Assembly (NCBI RefSeq): GCF_026240635.1
Contig: NZ_CP110848.1
Coordinates: 1,614,501 to 1,678,500, forward strand
Direction: 5' to 3'
Length of the DNA stretch: 64,000 nucleotides
Origin: Trichothermofontia sichuanensis B231
GTDB taxonomy: Bacteria; Cyanobacteriota; Cyanobacteriia; B231
This document shows, in pieces, positions 8,603 through 17,798 of this stretch. The stretch's first letter is position 1, and every line of letters starts with the position of its first letter. Position numbers and translations under genes: made by a program. Below the pieces are notes generated by a model. The model was given only the letters and a program-made list of their open reading frames with translations. It did no database searches and had not been told where the DNA came from.

Positions 8603-10168
8603 TTAGGAATGGCTGCTGCCCAAAATGACTAGGCTCACTAAGGTACCGCTATTCCAGAGTCCATGGAGTAGCATCGGAGCCAGTAGGTTGCGTGATCGTG
8701 TATAGACCACCCCCAGGACTAACCCCAGCACAAACAGGGGCAACACCTCAGATAAACTCAGGTGCGCAACGGCAAACACGAGGGCACTAACGGCGATCGC
8801 GCCATTGACTGACACAAGGGGCGTCAGGGAGGCCAACAAAAAGCCGCGAAAGAGAAATTCTTCAAAGAGGGGGGCGGCGATCGAGGCGGTAATGAAGAAA
8901 CACAGCAGTGCCCACCAATCCTGACTGGCTAAAATTGTTGATAGCAGGGGATTACTTCCCCCCTGGCCCTGCCAGAGGCGCTGATTGACTAAGGACACCA
9001 GAATCACTAGCGGCAGGGCTACTAGGTAGCCACCCACCCCCCAGCCAATCCAGTTCCCCCGCCATCGCAGGGGAAACCATTGGGGGGGTAAGGGGAGGAA
9101 AGGGCGAATGGAAAAATAGACGGCCCCCAGTCCAACAGCGATCAGGAGGGCATAAACCACGAGGTAATACAGCGCTTGCCCTAGGCTGGAGAAATTGGCA
9201 GGTTTAATCCCTAGGGTTTGCAACAGGATCGGCAAAATGATCTGCCCAGCCACAAACTGACCGAGGAAAAAGAGGACTAACACCTGCCAGATAGTTTCCC
9301 CGTCCCACGGCGTTGACCAGACCTGATCGTCGTTACGGGCCAAGAGGGCCTCTTTGCCATGCAGCCATTGTTGTACCACTAGGAAAATGAGCAGACTACT
9401 GCCAACTAATAATCCCAGGATCGGAATGCCATTGACGATCGTTAAACGCAGGAGCGATCGTTGGGCAGCCTGTTGTTGCATCTGTTCTAGGTTGGCCAGG
9501 GAATCAGGGCGCTGCTGGAGTTCATACAACCGGTGCAGCGCCTGATAGCGAAACCAGCCATTCAGAGATTGCAGGCGCAAATCAGCATCTGGCAATAATT
9601 GGGGGGGTACTTGCCAGAGGCCCCGGAGGACTTGGGCCATTTGCACGGTTTCCGGTTTGAGGTGGGCGGCCTGTTGGATGACCTGTTCCCAGGTAGCGAT
9701 CGCAGTGGCGGTGTCCCCCTGCACCGCTTCTAGCAGACCGAGGTGAAGGTCAAGTTCGGCGATGAATTGCTGGGTCTGCATGGCCAGCTTGGCTGCCTGA
9801 GCAGCCTCACGGGCTTGCGGTTCGGCCCGTTCCAGGGTTACCTGGGCAGACTCGCGAACTTTTTGATATTGGGTGATGGCGGCGGCTACGGGATCAGCCC
9901 CCAGCAGGGATTCACCCAATAGGACGTGCTGCGATCGTAACGCCGTTGCTGCCGACTCGGCCTCTGGCGATCGCTCCAGTTCAGAGGCTTGGGGGGCCTG
10001 GGGGGTAGCCAGAGGTGACCAGTCGCTCGCCTGAAGGACGAGATTGGTTTGGTACAATTCCAATTGGGTCTGGATCTGGGGCTGATGCCAACTATTCAGT
10101 AACGCTAACCCCACGATCAAAGTGGTGAGCAGGGTTAGGAAAGTTAAGACAAGCCGTTTTGTAGTCAT
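8603..10168 (-). CDS. CPBP family intramembrane glutamic endopeptidase (Abi-like)
   Basis: About 521 residues from the ATG at 10168, which is preceded by a good Shine-Dalgarno (GGAGAG); the frame is open to 10213 without a better start. An N-terminal membrane anchor is followed by an extracytoplasmic or cytoplasmic helical region (about residues 25-250, tetratricopeptide-like), then a multi-pass domain. The CPBP motifs are visible: 'EEFLFRGFL' (motif 1), 'FAVAHLS' (motif 2) and 'LLHGLWN' (motif 3). Family members are CAAX-type proteases or bacteriocin-immunity-like proteins; the substrate here is unknown. The long N-terminal extension is typical of cyanobacterial members. Confidence 0.85.
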   Translation of the reverse strand: MTTKRLVLTFLTLLTTLIVGLALLNSWHQPQIQTQLELYQTNLVLQASDWSPLATPQAPQASELERSPEAESAATALRSQHVLLGESLLGADPVAAAITQYQKVRESAQVTLERAEPQAREAAQAAKLAMQTQQFIAELDLHLGLLEAVQGDTATAIATWEQVIQQAAHLKPETVQMAQVLRGLWQVPPQLLPDADLRLQSLNGWFRYQALHRLYELQQRPDSLANLEQMQQQAAQRSLLRLTIVNGIPILGLLVGSSLLIFLVVQQWLHGKEALLARNDDQVWSTPWDGETIWQVLVLFFLGQFVAGQIILPILLQTLGIKPANFSSLGQALYYLVVYALLIAVGLGAVYFSIRPFLPLPPQWFPLRWRGNWIGWGVGGYLVALPLVILVSLVNQRLWQGQGGSNPLLSTILASQDWWALLCFFITASIAAPLFEEFLFRGFLLASLTPLVSVNGAIAVSALVFAVAHLSLSEVLPLFVLGLVLGVVYTRSRNLLAPMLLHGLWNSGTLVSLVILGSSHS

Positions 10169-10660
10169 GGGTTTCTCTCCTGGTGTTACCCCCTGGCAAC
10201 TGACATAGGTCATAGCCGAGGCAGGCCAAGTGCAAGGGGCTAAGCACCGGCAGCGTGCTTGCCCGTTCCCTCAGTGGCATTATCGCATCTCAAATTTGGC
10301 CCATCTCCGAAATCGGAGGAAAGAGAAATGAGAAAAAAGAAATGAGGAAAGAGAAACGAGGAAAGAGAAACGATCGGAGAGACTAGCCTCACGCCTCCTG
10401 TCTAGTACATTGGCAATCGAGTGTGCGGGTATACAGCCTTTACCTAATTTACTCAGTACATCCTCACTTGGGATAAAGATGGGTCAGGTAACCAGGTAAA
10501 CGTAAACAAACGTGAACGAAACTGGAGGCAAATTCAGATAAATTCAGATAATAAATCCCATCTGCCCCGCGTCTGCGCAGGAGAATCGTTGGCCCCTTGG
10601 TCCCTTAGCCAGTAGGGATTGGGGGACAGAACATTCAACCCTTGATTAAGGACCCAGACG
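10169..10660. other. Gene-free spacer with purine-rich repeats and part of a dispersed repeat
   Basis: At 10315-10375 there are tandem purine-rich units (gaggaaagagaaac). Around 10431-10465 'tacagcctttacctaatttactcagtaca' matches a dispersed repeat also seen near 14127 and, inverted, near 32297. Two copies of 'aaattcagata' lie at about 10530-10550. No ORF or RNA gene is recognised. Confidence 0.55.
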
Positions 10661-11392
10661 ATGACCTATAGCCTCAGGGTGTTGGACCTACCAGCAACTG
10701 AACGCCCTCGTGAACGCTTGATTGCGCATGGCCCAAAAGCTCTGTCATCCGCGGAATTAATCGCCATTTTGCTCGGCACAGGGCAAGGACCGGGCAAACT
10801 TTCAGCGGTGGGTTTGGGCCACTACATTCTGCAAACCCTGGAACAACATAAGCGCGATCCCCTAGAAGTCTTGCGCGATATCCATGTACAGGAGCTGATG
10901 CAAATTCCAGGGGTAGGACCCGCTAAGGCAGCCACTATTCTGGCAGCGATCGAACTCGGCAAACGAGTCTTTCAACTGCGACCGGGGGAACGCACCGTCA
11001 TTGACGGTCCCGCAACCGCAGCAATGGCCCTGAGCCATGATCTCATGTGGCAAACCCAGGAACGATTCGCAGTTTTGCTCCTAGATGTGAAACATCGCCT
11101 GATGGGCACCCAAGTAATTACGATCGGAACAGCGACCGAAACCCTAGCCCATCCCCGCGACATCTTCCGGGAGGTGATTCGCCAGAATGCTACCCGCATC
11201 ATCGTCGCCCACAACCATCCCTCCGGCAATACGGAACCTAGTCCAGAGGATTTGACCCTAACGCGCCAATTACTGGCCGCAGCCCAATTGCTAGCCATCC
11301 CCCTACTGGACCACCTCATTCTGGGCAATGGCAACCATACCAGCCTGCGCCAAACAACCCAACTCTGGGAGGAATTCCCCCAAGGGACATAG
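10661..11392 (+). CDS. radC: RadC family JAB-domain protein (DUF2466)
   Basis: 243 residues. An N-terminal helix-hairpin-helix region ('[19 protein letters not shown]', about residues 76-95) is followed by a JAB/MPN metalloprotease-like domain with the zinc-binding '[16 protein letters not shown]' signature (about residues 178-193). The family is called RadC, but the original repair role is doubtful; several members are associated with mobile DNA or natural transformation. Length is normal. It stands alone, upstream of the gvp pair. Confidence 0.9.
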   Translation: MTYSLRVLDLPATERPRERLIAHGPKALSSAELIAILLGTGQGPGKLSAVGLGHYILQTLEQHKRDPLEVLRDIHVQELMQIPGVGPAKAATILAAIELGKRVFQLRPGERTVIDGPATAAMALSHDLMWQTQERFAVLLLDVKHRLMGTQVITIGTATETLAHPRDIFREVIRQNATRIIVAHNHPSGNTEPSPEDLTLTRQLLAAAQLLAIPLLDHLILGNGNHTSLRQTTQLWEEFPQGT

Positions 11393-11600
11393 CATCCTAA
11401 GTTCGTAACATCCGGACAGCAGGCTAAACCCACGAAGGGTATAAGTGCTTCAGCGTATCAGTGTCTTTAAGATTTCCCTAAGTTTACTGACCCAGCGTCT
11501 GAGACACAATAAGCCACAATAGGAATGTCCGATCGCACAGCCTCTTCGCATGGGAATCGCGGAGCGTCTGCGCCCAAAAATCTTCATGTTTATCTCACCC

Positions 11601-12341
11601 ATGTCCTACGGTCTGTATCTTTACGGCATCTTCCCCCTTCCCGGTCCTAAAGGCTTAGCCCTAAAGGGATTAGATCAACAAACAGTGCAACTAGCGACAG
11701 TAGATGGGTTTGCCATCCTCTACTCCGAGGCCCAACAGGAGCGCTACTTGGCCAGTCGGCGCAATCTCCTGGGTCATGCCAAGGTGCTCGAAGACGCCAT
11801 GCAGGCTGGGTATCATAACCTGCTCCCCCTCCAATTTGGCCTCATTGTGGAAACCCTAGAAGAAGTCTCCCGGCAACTGACGGGTCCCTATCAAGCGGCC
11901 TTGCAACAACTCCTCGATCGCTTAGAGGGGTGTCGAGAAGTGGGCGTTAAGGTTTTTTGGAACGAGGATCAGGAACTTCAGAGCCTGATGGCGGAAAATA
12001 CCGCATTGCGGGAACAGCGCGATCGCCTAGAGGGTAAAACCCTGAGTATGGAGGAGGTGGTGACGATTGGACAGGCGATCGAGCAGGCTATGCAAAGCCG
12101 CCAAGCCGAGATCATTAATACCTTCCGCACCGCCCTCAACCCCCTAGCGATCAAAGTTATTGAAAATGATCCGATGACCAACGCGATGATCTACAACGCG
12201 GCCTATCTGATCCGGTGGGAGGATGAACCCCAGGTTAGCCAGCAGGTTGAAGCCCTCGATCAGCGATTTAACAATCGCCTCCGCATTCGCTATAACGACT
12301 TCACTGCCCCTTTCAACTTTGCCCGCCTCGAAGATTTATAG
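11601..12341 (+). CDS. gvpF/gvpL: Gas vesicle protein GvpF/GvpL family
   Basis: About 246 residues. The N-terminal 'GLYLYGIFP' and the body with 'ILYSEAQQERYL', 'HAKVLEDAM' and 'LLPLQFGLIV' are typical of GvpF/GvpL, assembly factors of gas vesicles. 'AYLIRWEDEPQV' and 'RYNDFTAPFNFARL' close the second domain. In-frame starts at 11550 and 11586 exist; I chose the ATG at 11601, just before the conserved strand, though no clear ribosome site separates them. It is followed by gvpG 33 bp downstream. No gvpA, gvpC, gvpN, gvpJ, gvpK, gvpV or gvpW gene is visible on either side. Confidence 0.85.
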   Translation: MSYGLYLYGIFPLPGPKGLALKGLDQQTVQLATVDGFAILYSEAQQERYLASRRNLLGHAKVLEDAMQAGYHNLLPLQFGLIVETLEEVSRQLTGPYQAALQQLLDRLEGCREVGVKVFWNEDQELQSLMAENTALREQRDRLEGKTLSMEEVVTIGQAIEQAMQSRQAEIINTFRTALNPLAIKVIENDPMTNAMIYNAAYLIRWEDEPQVSQQVEALDQRFNNRLRIRYNDFTAPFNFARLEDL

Positions 12342-12374
12342 GCAATTTATCGGTGATTTATCTAGGAGGTTCCA

Positions 12375-12620
12375 ATGCTGATTGATCTGCTGCTTTCACC
12401 CGTGCTAGGTCCGATTAAGGGCGTCGCCTGGATTGGGGAACAAATCCTCGAACGGGCAGAAGCTGAACGGGATGCCAAGGAAAACCTGCAAAAACAGTTA
12501 CTGGCCTTACAGCTAGCATTTGATATGGGGGATATCTCTGAAGCCGAATTTGAGGCACGCGAAGAAGAATTATTACTGGCTATTCAAGCGATCGCCGATA
12601 CTCAAACCCAAACACCTTGA
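12375..12620 (+). CDS. gvpG: Gas vesicle protein GvpG
   Basis: 81 residues beginning MLIDLLLSPVLGPIKGVAWI, the characteristic hydrophobic start of GvpG, then an acidic helical tail (AEAERDAKENLQKQLL and FEAREEELLLAIQAI). A strong Shine-Dalgarno (AGGAGGT) lies 7-8 bp before the ATG. GvpG is a minor assembly protein that works with GvpF/L. It is directly downstream of gvpF/L and is the last gene before a 0.9-kb gene-free stretch. Confidence 0.9.
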   Translation: MLIDLLLSPVLGPIKGVAWIGEQILERAEAERDAKENLQKQLLALQLAFDMGDISEAEFEAREEELLLAIQAIADTQTQTP

Positions 12621-12745
12621 GCCATCACATTTGAGGCCGGATGCCCTCAGGATACACGATGCCCTCAGGATACACTAAGGATAAAAGGCTCTCCTGAGAT
12701 TTTGGTGTAACAGTGCCAAAAGCTACAAATTAAAGAACTAAAATG

Positions 12746-12790
12746 CTGGGTTTATGGTGGGGGCGCGTAGCGCCCCCACCATAAACCCAG
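12746..12790. repeat. Perfect hairpin repeat, copy 2 (21-bp arms, GTA loop)
   Basis: Arm 12746-12766 (CTGGGTTTATGGTGGGGGCGC) pairs perfectly with 12770-12790. It differs from copy 1 at 4553-4597 at one base in each arm, and the two changes compensate (A-T to G-C). It lies about 125 bp downstream of gvpG. Confidence 0.8.
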
Positions 12791-12807
12791 AAGAACCGGA
12801 TAAAAAA

Positions 12808-12833
12808 GGACAGGAGAGGATAGTCTCCTGTCC
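12808..12833. terminator. Hairpin, possible terminator or RNA structure
   Basis: GGACAGGAGA (12808-12817) pairs perfectly with TCTCCTGTCC (12824-12833) over a 6-nt loop. A run of A lies just upstream at 12802-12807, so it would suit a terminator read on the minus strand better than on the plus strand; no T tract follows on the plus strand. Confidence 0.4.
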
Positions 12834-13534
12834 GGTTCAATCGACTCTCAGGTAGACATATCCAGGTATACTTAGCTGGCGATTTCGCTTTATATCCCTA
12901 GTCGACAGATAGCAAACTACCCAGATAGCAAACTACCCACAGAGCACAACCAACTACCCCTGTAGTATACTGCTGTATCAAGCAATTTGTCAAAGTCAAG
13001 TGAGACTCAACCACAATACTCAATACTACACGATGTTGAAAGCGGTTAACAGATTATAGATAGGTTACGGATATATCGAACAGATATATCGGACATATTA
13101 AGCGTGTATTGGCATATCTACGATCGGATGAGCGATGATCGCACATTGATCGATCGTAAGTGAGGTTTACTGCTTTCCCCGATTGATGATTCACGACCCT
13201 AAGTTCAGGGTCTATCGTCTACTGCTAGCATTTAGTTCGCCTACAGGTGAAATTCTTTGCGTGTAGTTCAGCAGACATATTAGGTATTAACGTAAAACCG
13301 CTGGTTAGGGTAGCACAAAGCACAACAATCGCGACAATGCTTTTCATAGTCCTGGTAAATGCACTTCCTGTATAAAAAAATCATGTTCTATCTTAGCCTA
13401 GATTTCATCAGGGCTTTTGCCCAAAATGAGTCCACCAAGCGCTAGCATATTAGGTGAATTTACGGGGACTGTATCCGCTGTTGTTTCGTTCCCAACCCTT
13501 ACCTGCCAATCCACCCTGTCCTAACTCTTTTGTT
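12834..13534. other. Gene-free region before the membrane protein gene
   Basis: No credible ORF on either strand. It is more A/T-rich than its surroundings. Short duplications are seen (gatagcaaactaccca twice at 12905-12940; cgaacagatatatcg then cggacatatta). GACCCT-aagttc-AGGGTC at 13195-13212 and GGGCttttGCCC at about 13412-13423 are small hairpins. The stretch could hold a small RNA, but no known family is recognised. Confidence 0.4.
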
Positions 13535-14119
13535 ATGTCCGCTTCCCCTGCTTCTCCCCCTCATCCCTCCACTTTGCCAGACAGCCCAACGCCAGTTGTC
13601 TTCCGTATCTCGCCCTTGATTCGGCTAACGCTCTTGGGCTTCTATCTGGCTTTGACCTTACCCCTCCCATTTCTCAGCCAGATGACCCAAGCCCCTGTTC
13701 CCCCTTGGCTCTTGGGCAGCAGTCTCGCTCTGGGTTGGGTGGGATTATATGCGGCTTTGAGCGATCGCGTGACGGTGAACAGCGAAGGTGTCCGGCTGAG
13801 TTATGCGCCGTGGGTACCTAGCAGGTGGCGTTCGGGGTGGTTTCTGCCCTGGGATGCGATCGTGGCCATCAAACCGCGCAGTACAGGGCAAGGGGGATTA
13901 GTGTATTATTTCCTGAGTCGGGATCAGCAAGCCTATCTGTTACCTATGCACATCGCTGGCTTCAGTCGGTTCCTGCAGTTGGTAGAGCAATACACAGATC
14001 TGGATACCCGTGATATCCGTCCCTTGGCCCAGCCCTGGATGTACGGCATTTTGCTGATTCTTACCCTCTTGCTGCTCCTGATAGATATCTGGACCCTTAG
14101 TCCTTTGTCCCACCCTTAA
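13535..14119 (+). CDS. Conserved membrane protein with PH-like domain
   Basis: About 194 residues from the ATG at 13535 (MSASPASPPHPSTL); the frame extends up to 13454 but adds only low-complexity sequence. A proline-rich N terminus leads into two hydrophobic segments (about residues 28-50 and 57-75), then a strand-rich part ('DRVTVNSEGVRLSYAPW', 'WFLPWDAIVAIKP') like bacterial PH/YdbT domains, and a final hydrophobic helix. The family seems cyanobacterial and its function is unknown. Confidence 0.65.
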   Translation: MSASPASPPHPSTLPDSPTPVVFRISPLIRLTLLGFYLALTLPLPFLSQMTQAPVPPWLLGSSLALGWVGLYAALSDRVTVNSEGVRLSYAPWVPSRWRSGWFLPWDAIVAIKPRSTGQGGLVYYFLSRDQQAYLLPMHIAGFSRFLQLVEQYTDLDTRDIRPLAQPWMYGILLILTLLLLLIDIWTLSPLSHP

Positions 14120-14126
14120 CGGTTGA

Positions 14127-14314
14127 GTTACAGCCTTTACCTAATTGACTCAGTACACCCTTCAGGTTTGGATCGCGATCTGACCGGCAGCCCTCATCCC
14201 CCACCCCCTTCTCCCAAGTGGGGAGAAGTAAACCCTCACCCTAAATCCCTCTCCCAGAGCCGGAGAGGGATTTAGGGTGAGGAGGCTGTTTCAGCCTAAA
14301 TTGCAATGACGATA
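14127..14314. repeat. Composite of two dispersed repeats upstream of the helicase gene
   Basis: The left part (14127-14160, tacagcctttacctaattgactcagtacacc) belongs to the repeat seen at 10431 and, inverted, at 32218-32297. The right part (about 14225-14314) is a MITE core with the right end GCAATGACGATA of the 107-bp family. Two C-rich self-complementary segments lie between (14195-14230 and 14235-14280). Confidence 0.6.
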
Positions 14315-14317
14315 TTT

Positions 14318-14326
14318 GTATAAAAT
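14318..14326 (+). promoter_or_regulatory. TATAAAAT box immediately before the helicase gene
   Basis: GTATAAAAT lies two bases before the helicase ATG and just after the repeat end. If used as a -10 box, the transcript would have almost no leader. It may equally be chance A/T-richness. Confidence 0.25.
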
Positions 14327-14328
14327 CC

Positions 14329-17300
14329 ATGTCCAGTATTTACGACAATATCGAGCAACCCATCCTGCCTGAGTTGCAACATTACCTGAAGCAAGCCTAC
14401 CGTGCTGATTTCTGTGTAGGCTATTTTAATTTGCGGGGATGGCGACAAATTGATGCTGATATTGAGCAGTTTGAGGGGGGTGAGGGGCAGGCTTGTCGAT
14501 TGTTGGTGGGGATGTACCGTTTGCCGAAGGAGGAATTACGGCAAGCGTTAGCGATCGGGGTTGAGCCAGAGCGGATGGATCAGGGGCAGGCGATTCGGTT
14601 GCAAACCTTGATGGCACAGGAGTTTCGCCAGCAACTAACCTATGGTGCGCCCAGTGCCGCTGATGAGGAGGGTTTGCAGCGGTTGCGATCGCAACTCCTG
14701 ACCGACAAACTCCAGGTCAAGCTATTTTTACGCCACCCCCTTCATGCCAAGCTGTATCTGATTTATCGCCGCGATCGCGCCACGCCCATCATCAGCTATG
14801 TAGGCAGCAGCAATTTGACCCTTTCTGGACTGAGATCTCAGGGTGAACTGAATGTGGAAGTGGTGGATCGGGATGACACCAATAAGCTGGAGCAGTGGTT
14901 TGAAGAGCGCTGGAACGATCGCTTTTGCTTGGATATTTCTGAACAGCTCGCAGAGATTATTGATGAAAGTTGGGCGGGGCGATCGCTCAAACCCTATTTT
15001 GTCTACCTAAAAATGGCGTATCACCTGTCCCAGGAAGCACGGGATGGGTTGAGCCAATATCGTGCCCCTGCCAGTTTTGGGTTGTTACCGTTTCAGGAAG
15101 CAGCGGTGCAAATTGCCGCCCATCATGTGAGTAAACGCAATGGGGTGATCATTGGCGATGTGGTGGGGCTGGGTAAAACCTTAGTGGGAACCGCGATCGC
15201 CCATCTCTGTGAAGAAGACTACGGTACCAGCACGCTGATTATCTGCCCCAAAAACCTGGAAAAAATGTGGCAGAGTTACATCGATCGCTATGGCTTGCGG
15301 GGCAAAGTGGTACCGATCAGCCAAGTGATTCAGGAATTGCCCAATATACCAGCGCGATTTCGGTTGGTGTTGATTGATGAAAGCCACAACCTGCGAAACA
15401 AAGAGGGTAAGCGGTATCAAGCCATCAAGGATTACATTGAGCAGAGCGGCAGTCGATGTATTTTGCTGACGGCAACGCCTTATAACAAAACCTATTTAGA
15501 CTTGTCGGCGCAGTTGCAATTATTTTTGCGCCCGGATGCGGATTTAGGGATTAAACCCGAAGCTTACATTCGCAGCCTGGGAGGGGAGATGCAGTTTCGG
15601 CGAAAGCATAGCACTAGCCCGGTGCGATCGCTTCTAGCCTTTGAGCACAGTCCAGAGCCGGAAGATTGGCAGCAGTTGATGAGTCGCTACATGGTGCGGC
15701 GAACCCGCAGTTTCATCAAAAATACTTATGCCAGACAGGATGGGGAACGGTACTATCTGGAATTTGCCGATGGGCGGCGATCCTATTTCCCGATCCGTCG
15801 TCCTCGGACAGTACAGTTCGCAATTGGCAATCCGCAGACCGATCCCTATGCTCGGTTGTATAGCGATCGCGTAGTGGATATCATCAACGCTCTTAATCTA
15901 CCGCGCTACGGATTGGGACTCTATCAAGACCCCAAACCCAAGCAGCCCCCCACCGCTGAAGAACAAAAACTATTAGACAATCTTTCCCATGCGGGGCAAC
16001 GGTTAATGGGGTTCTGTCGCACGAATTTGTTTAAGCGATTAGAGAGCAGTGGTGCTGCCTTTATCCAGTCGTTGGAGCGGCATATTCTGCGGAATTATGT
16101 ATATCTCTATGCGATCGCCCACGATCTTCCTCTGCCGATTGGCACCCAAGATGCCGCCTTACTGGATGAAGAGAGCAACGATGAGGATGAAGATTCACTC
16201 TTGAGCCAGGACTGGGAAGAAGACCCTCATCCCCTAACCCCTTCTCCCAAGGAGGGAGAAGGGGAACCAGATAATTCTCTTACCCCCCTCTCCCGTTCTG
16301 GGAGAGGGGCCGGGGGTGAGGGCAATTTCACTCAACGGGCAGCGGAGATCTACCGTTTATATCGAGAGCAATACCCGCGCCGGTTTCAGTGGATTCGTGC
16401 CAATCTGTTTCGTCCAGAGTTGCAGCAGCATCTTCAGCAAGATGCCACAGCGTTGATCGGTATCCTGCGACTGGCAGGTAGTTGGAACCCATCCTCAGAT
16501 GCCAAGTTAGGGGCGCTGGTGGCGTTATTACAGCAGCAACATCCTACGGATAAGGTGCTCATTTTCACTCAGTTTGCCGATACGGCTCGGTATCTGGCAA
16601 AGGCGCTGGAAGAGCAGGGTATTCAACAAGTGGGCTTAGCCACGGGACAATCGGCTGACCCGACGGCTTTGGCTTGGCGGTTTAGTCCAGTCAGTAATGA
16701 GAAAACGATCCCAGAGTCTGAACAGTTGCGGGTGTTGGTGGCAACGGATGTGTTGAGTGAGGGGCAAAACCTGCAAGATTGCGCCATCATTCTCAACTAC
16801 GATCTGCCTTGGGCAATTATCCGCCTAATTCAGCGGGCAGGCCGGGTAGACCGGATTGGTCAACAGGCGGACGAGATTCTCTGCTACTCATTTTTGCCGG
16901 CGGAGGGGGTGGAGCGCTTGATTAACCTGCGGGGACGGTTGCGCGATCGCCTCCAGCAAAATCAAGAGGTGGTGGGTACTGATGAAGCCTTTTTTGAGGA
17001 TGAGCAGGCGCGGGAGGTGCTGCTGAATCTCTACAACGAGCGATCGGGGATACTGGATGAAGCCGATGAGGGCGAGGTGGACTTAACTTCTGAGGCGTTG
17101 CAAATCTGGCAAAGTGCGATCGAGGCCAACCCAGCGCTAAAGAGTATGATCGAGAAATTACCCGATGTGGTGTATTCCACCAAGGAGCATGAACCCACGG
17201 GAACTGATCCAGAGGGCGTGTTGGTGTACCTGCGCACGGAGGGTGGTACGGATGCCTTGGCATGGGTAGATAAGGACGGTAACAGCGTCACCCAGTCGCA

Positions 17301-17754
17301 AATGCGAATTTTACGCATGGCACGGTGCAGCATTGATACCCCAACTTTGCCCCGTCATCCCCAACACCATGAACTCGTGACCCGTGGTGCAGAACTGATC
17401 GCTGAACAAACCAAGATGGTGGCGGGCACTCTGGGCAATAAACGCAGTGCAGCGGCACGGACTTACGATCGCCTGATGGCCTACACCCAGCACGTCCGCG
17501 AAACCACACCGCTACTAGCCATGGGCACGGAGTGGGAAGCCCTAGAACGGGCGATCGAGGAGATTAATCAGTATCCTTTAAAGCAGAATGCGATCGCCCG
17601 CCTCAACCAAGAACTCAAAGCAGGCATTAGCGATGAACAGTTGGCAAAACTGGTCACATTCTTGCGAGAGCACGATGCGCTGTGTGTGATTAACCCAGAG
17701 GAACGGCGAGATGGGGCGCAAATTATTTGTTCAATGGGAATTTTTTCCAAGTAA
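14329..17754 (+). CDS. PLD-domain SNF2-type helicase, candidate restriction/defence protein
   Basis: 1141 residues. The N-terminal part carries one phospholipase-D-like half site: 'HPLHAKLYLI' (H and K of the HxK motif, about residue 139) followed by 'YVGSSNLTLSGL' (about residues 160-171). Then comes a superfamily 2 helicase: Walker A 'GDVVGLGKT' (about 276-284), box II 'LIDESHNL' (about 348-355), motif III 'LLTATPYN', and the C-terminal RecA domain with 'VLIFTQFAD', 'VLVATDVLSEGQNLQ' and motif VI 'QRAGRVDRIGQ' (about 835-845). Residues 633-666 are repeat-derived low-complexity sequence inserted in frame between the lobes. SNF2 helicases with a PLD domain are found in DISARM-like and other restriction-type systems, where they translocate on DNA and may cut it. 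It is the first gene of an operon that ends with a large adenine methylase. Confidence 0.85.
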   Translation: MSSIYDNIEQPILPELQHYLKQAYRADFCVGYFNLRGWRQIDADIEQFEGGEGQACRLLVGMYRLPKEELRQALAIGVEPERMDQGQAIRLQTLMAQEFRQQLTYGAPSAADEEGLQRLRSQLLTDKLQVKLFLRHPLHAKLYLIYRRDRATPIISYVGSSNLTLSGLRSQGELNVEVVDRDDTNKLEQWFEERWNDRFCLDISEQLAEIIDESWAGRSLKPYFVYLKMAYHLSQEARDGLSQYRAPASFGLLPFQEAAVQIAAHHVSKRNGVIIGDVVGLGKTLVGTAIAHLCEEDYGTSTLIICPKNLEKMWQSYIDRYGLRGKVVPISQVIQELPNIPARFRLVLIDESHNLRNKEGKRYQAIKDYIEQSGSRCILLTATPYNKTYLDLSAQLQLFLRPDADLGIKPEAYIRSLGGEMQFRRKHSTSPVRSLLAFEHSPEPEDWQQLMSRYMVRRTRSFIKNTYARQDGERYYLEFADGRRSYFPIRRPRTVQFAIGNPQTDPYARLYSDRVVDIINALNLPRYGLGLYQDPKPKQPPTAEEQKLLDNLSHAGQRLMGFCRTNLFKRLESSGAAFIQSLERHILRNYVYLYAIAHDLPLPIGTQDAALLDEESNDEDEDSLLSQDWEEDPHPLTPSPKEGEGEPDNSLTPLSRSGRGAGGEGNFTQRAAEIYRLYREQYPRRFQWIRANLFRPELQQHLQQDATALIGILRLAGSWNPSSDAKLGALVALLQQQHPTDKVLIFTQFADTARYLAKALEEQGIQQVGLATGQSADPTALAWRFSPVSNEKTIPESEQLRVLVATDVLSEGQNLQDCAIILNYDLPWAIIRLIQRAGRVDRIGQQADEILCYSFLPAEGVERLINLRGRLRDRLQQNQEVVGTDEAFFEDEQAREVLLNLYNERSGILDEADEGEVDLTSEALQIWQSAIEANPALKSMIEKLPDVVYSTKEHEPTGTDPEGVLVYLRTEGGTDALAWVDKDGNSVTQSQMRILRMARCSIDTPTLPRHPQHHELVTRGAELIAEQTKMVAGTLGNKRSAAARTYDRLMAYTQHVRETTPLLAMGTEWEALERAIEEINQYPLKQNAIARLNQELKAGISDEQLAKLVTFLREHDALCVINPEERRDGAQIICSMGIFSK
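16223..16327. repeat. Repeat core inserted in frame inside the helicase gene
   Basis: The stretch has the C-rich self-complementary core of the dispersed repeats (cccctaaccccttctcccaaggagggagaagggg, then cccccctctcccgttctgggagaggggccgggggtgaggg). It is translated without a stop as LTPSPKEGEGEP...LTPLSRSGRGAGGEG, a sequence characteristic of repeat-derived inserts in cyanobacterial proteins. Confidence 0.75.
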
Positions 17755-17798
17755 AAAGGCAAAAGGTAAAAGGTAAAAGGTAAGAGGAGCAAAGCAGG

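Noticed and set aside
12746-12790. Rho-independent terminator call for the perfect hairpin
   Set aside because: The stem is perfect but no T tract follows on either strand, so the terminator label is not supported; it is reported as a repeat.
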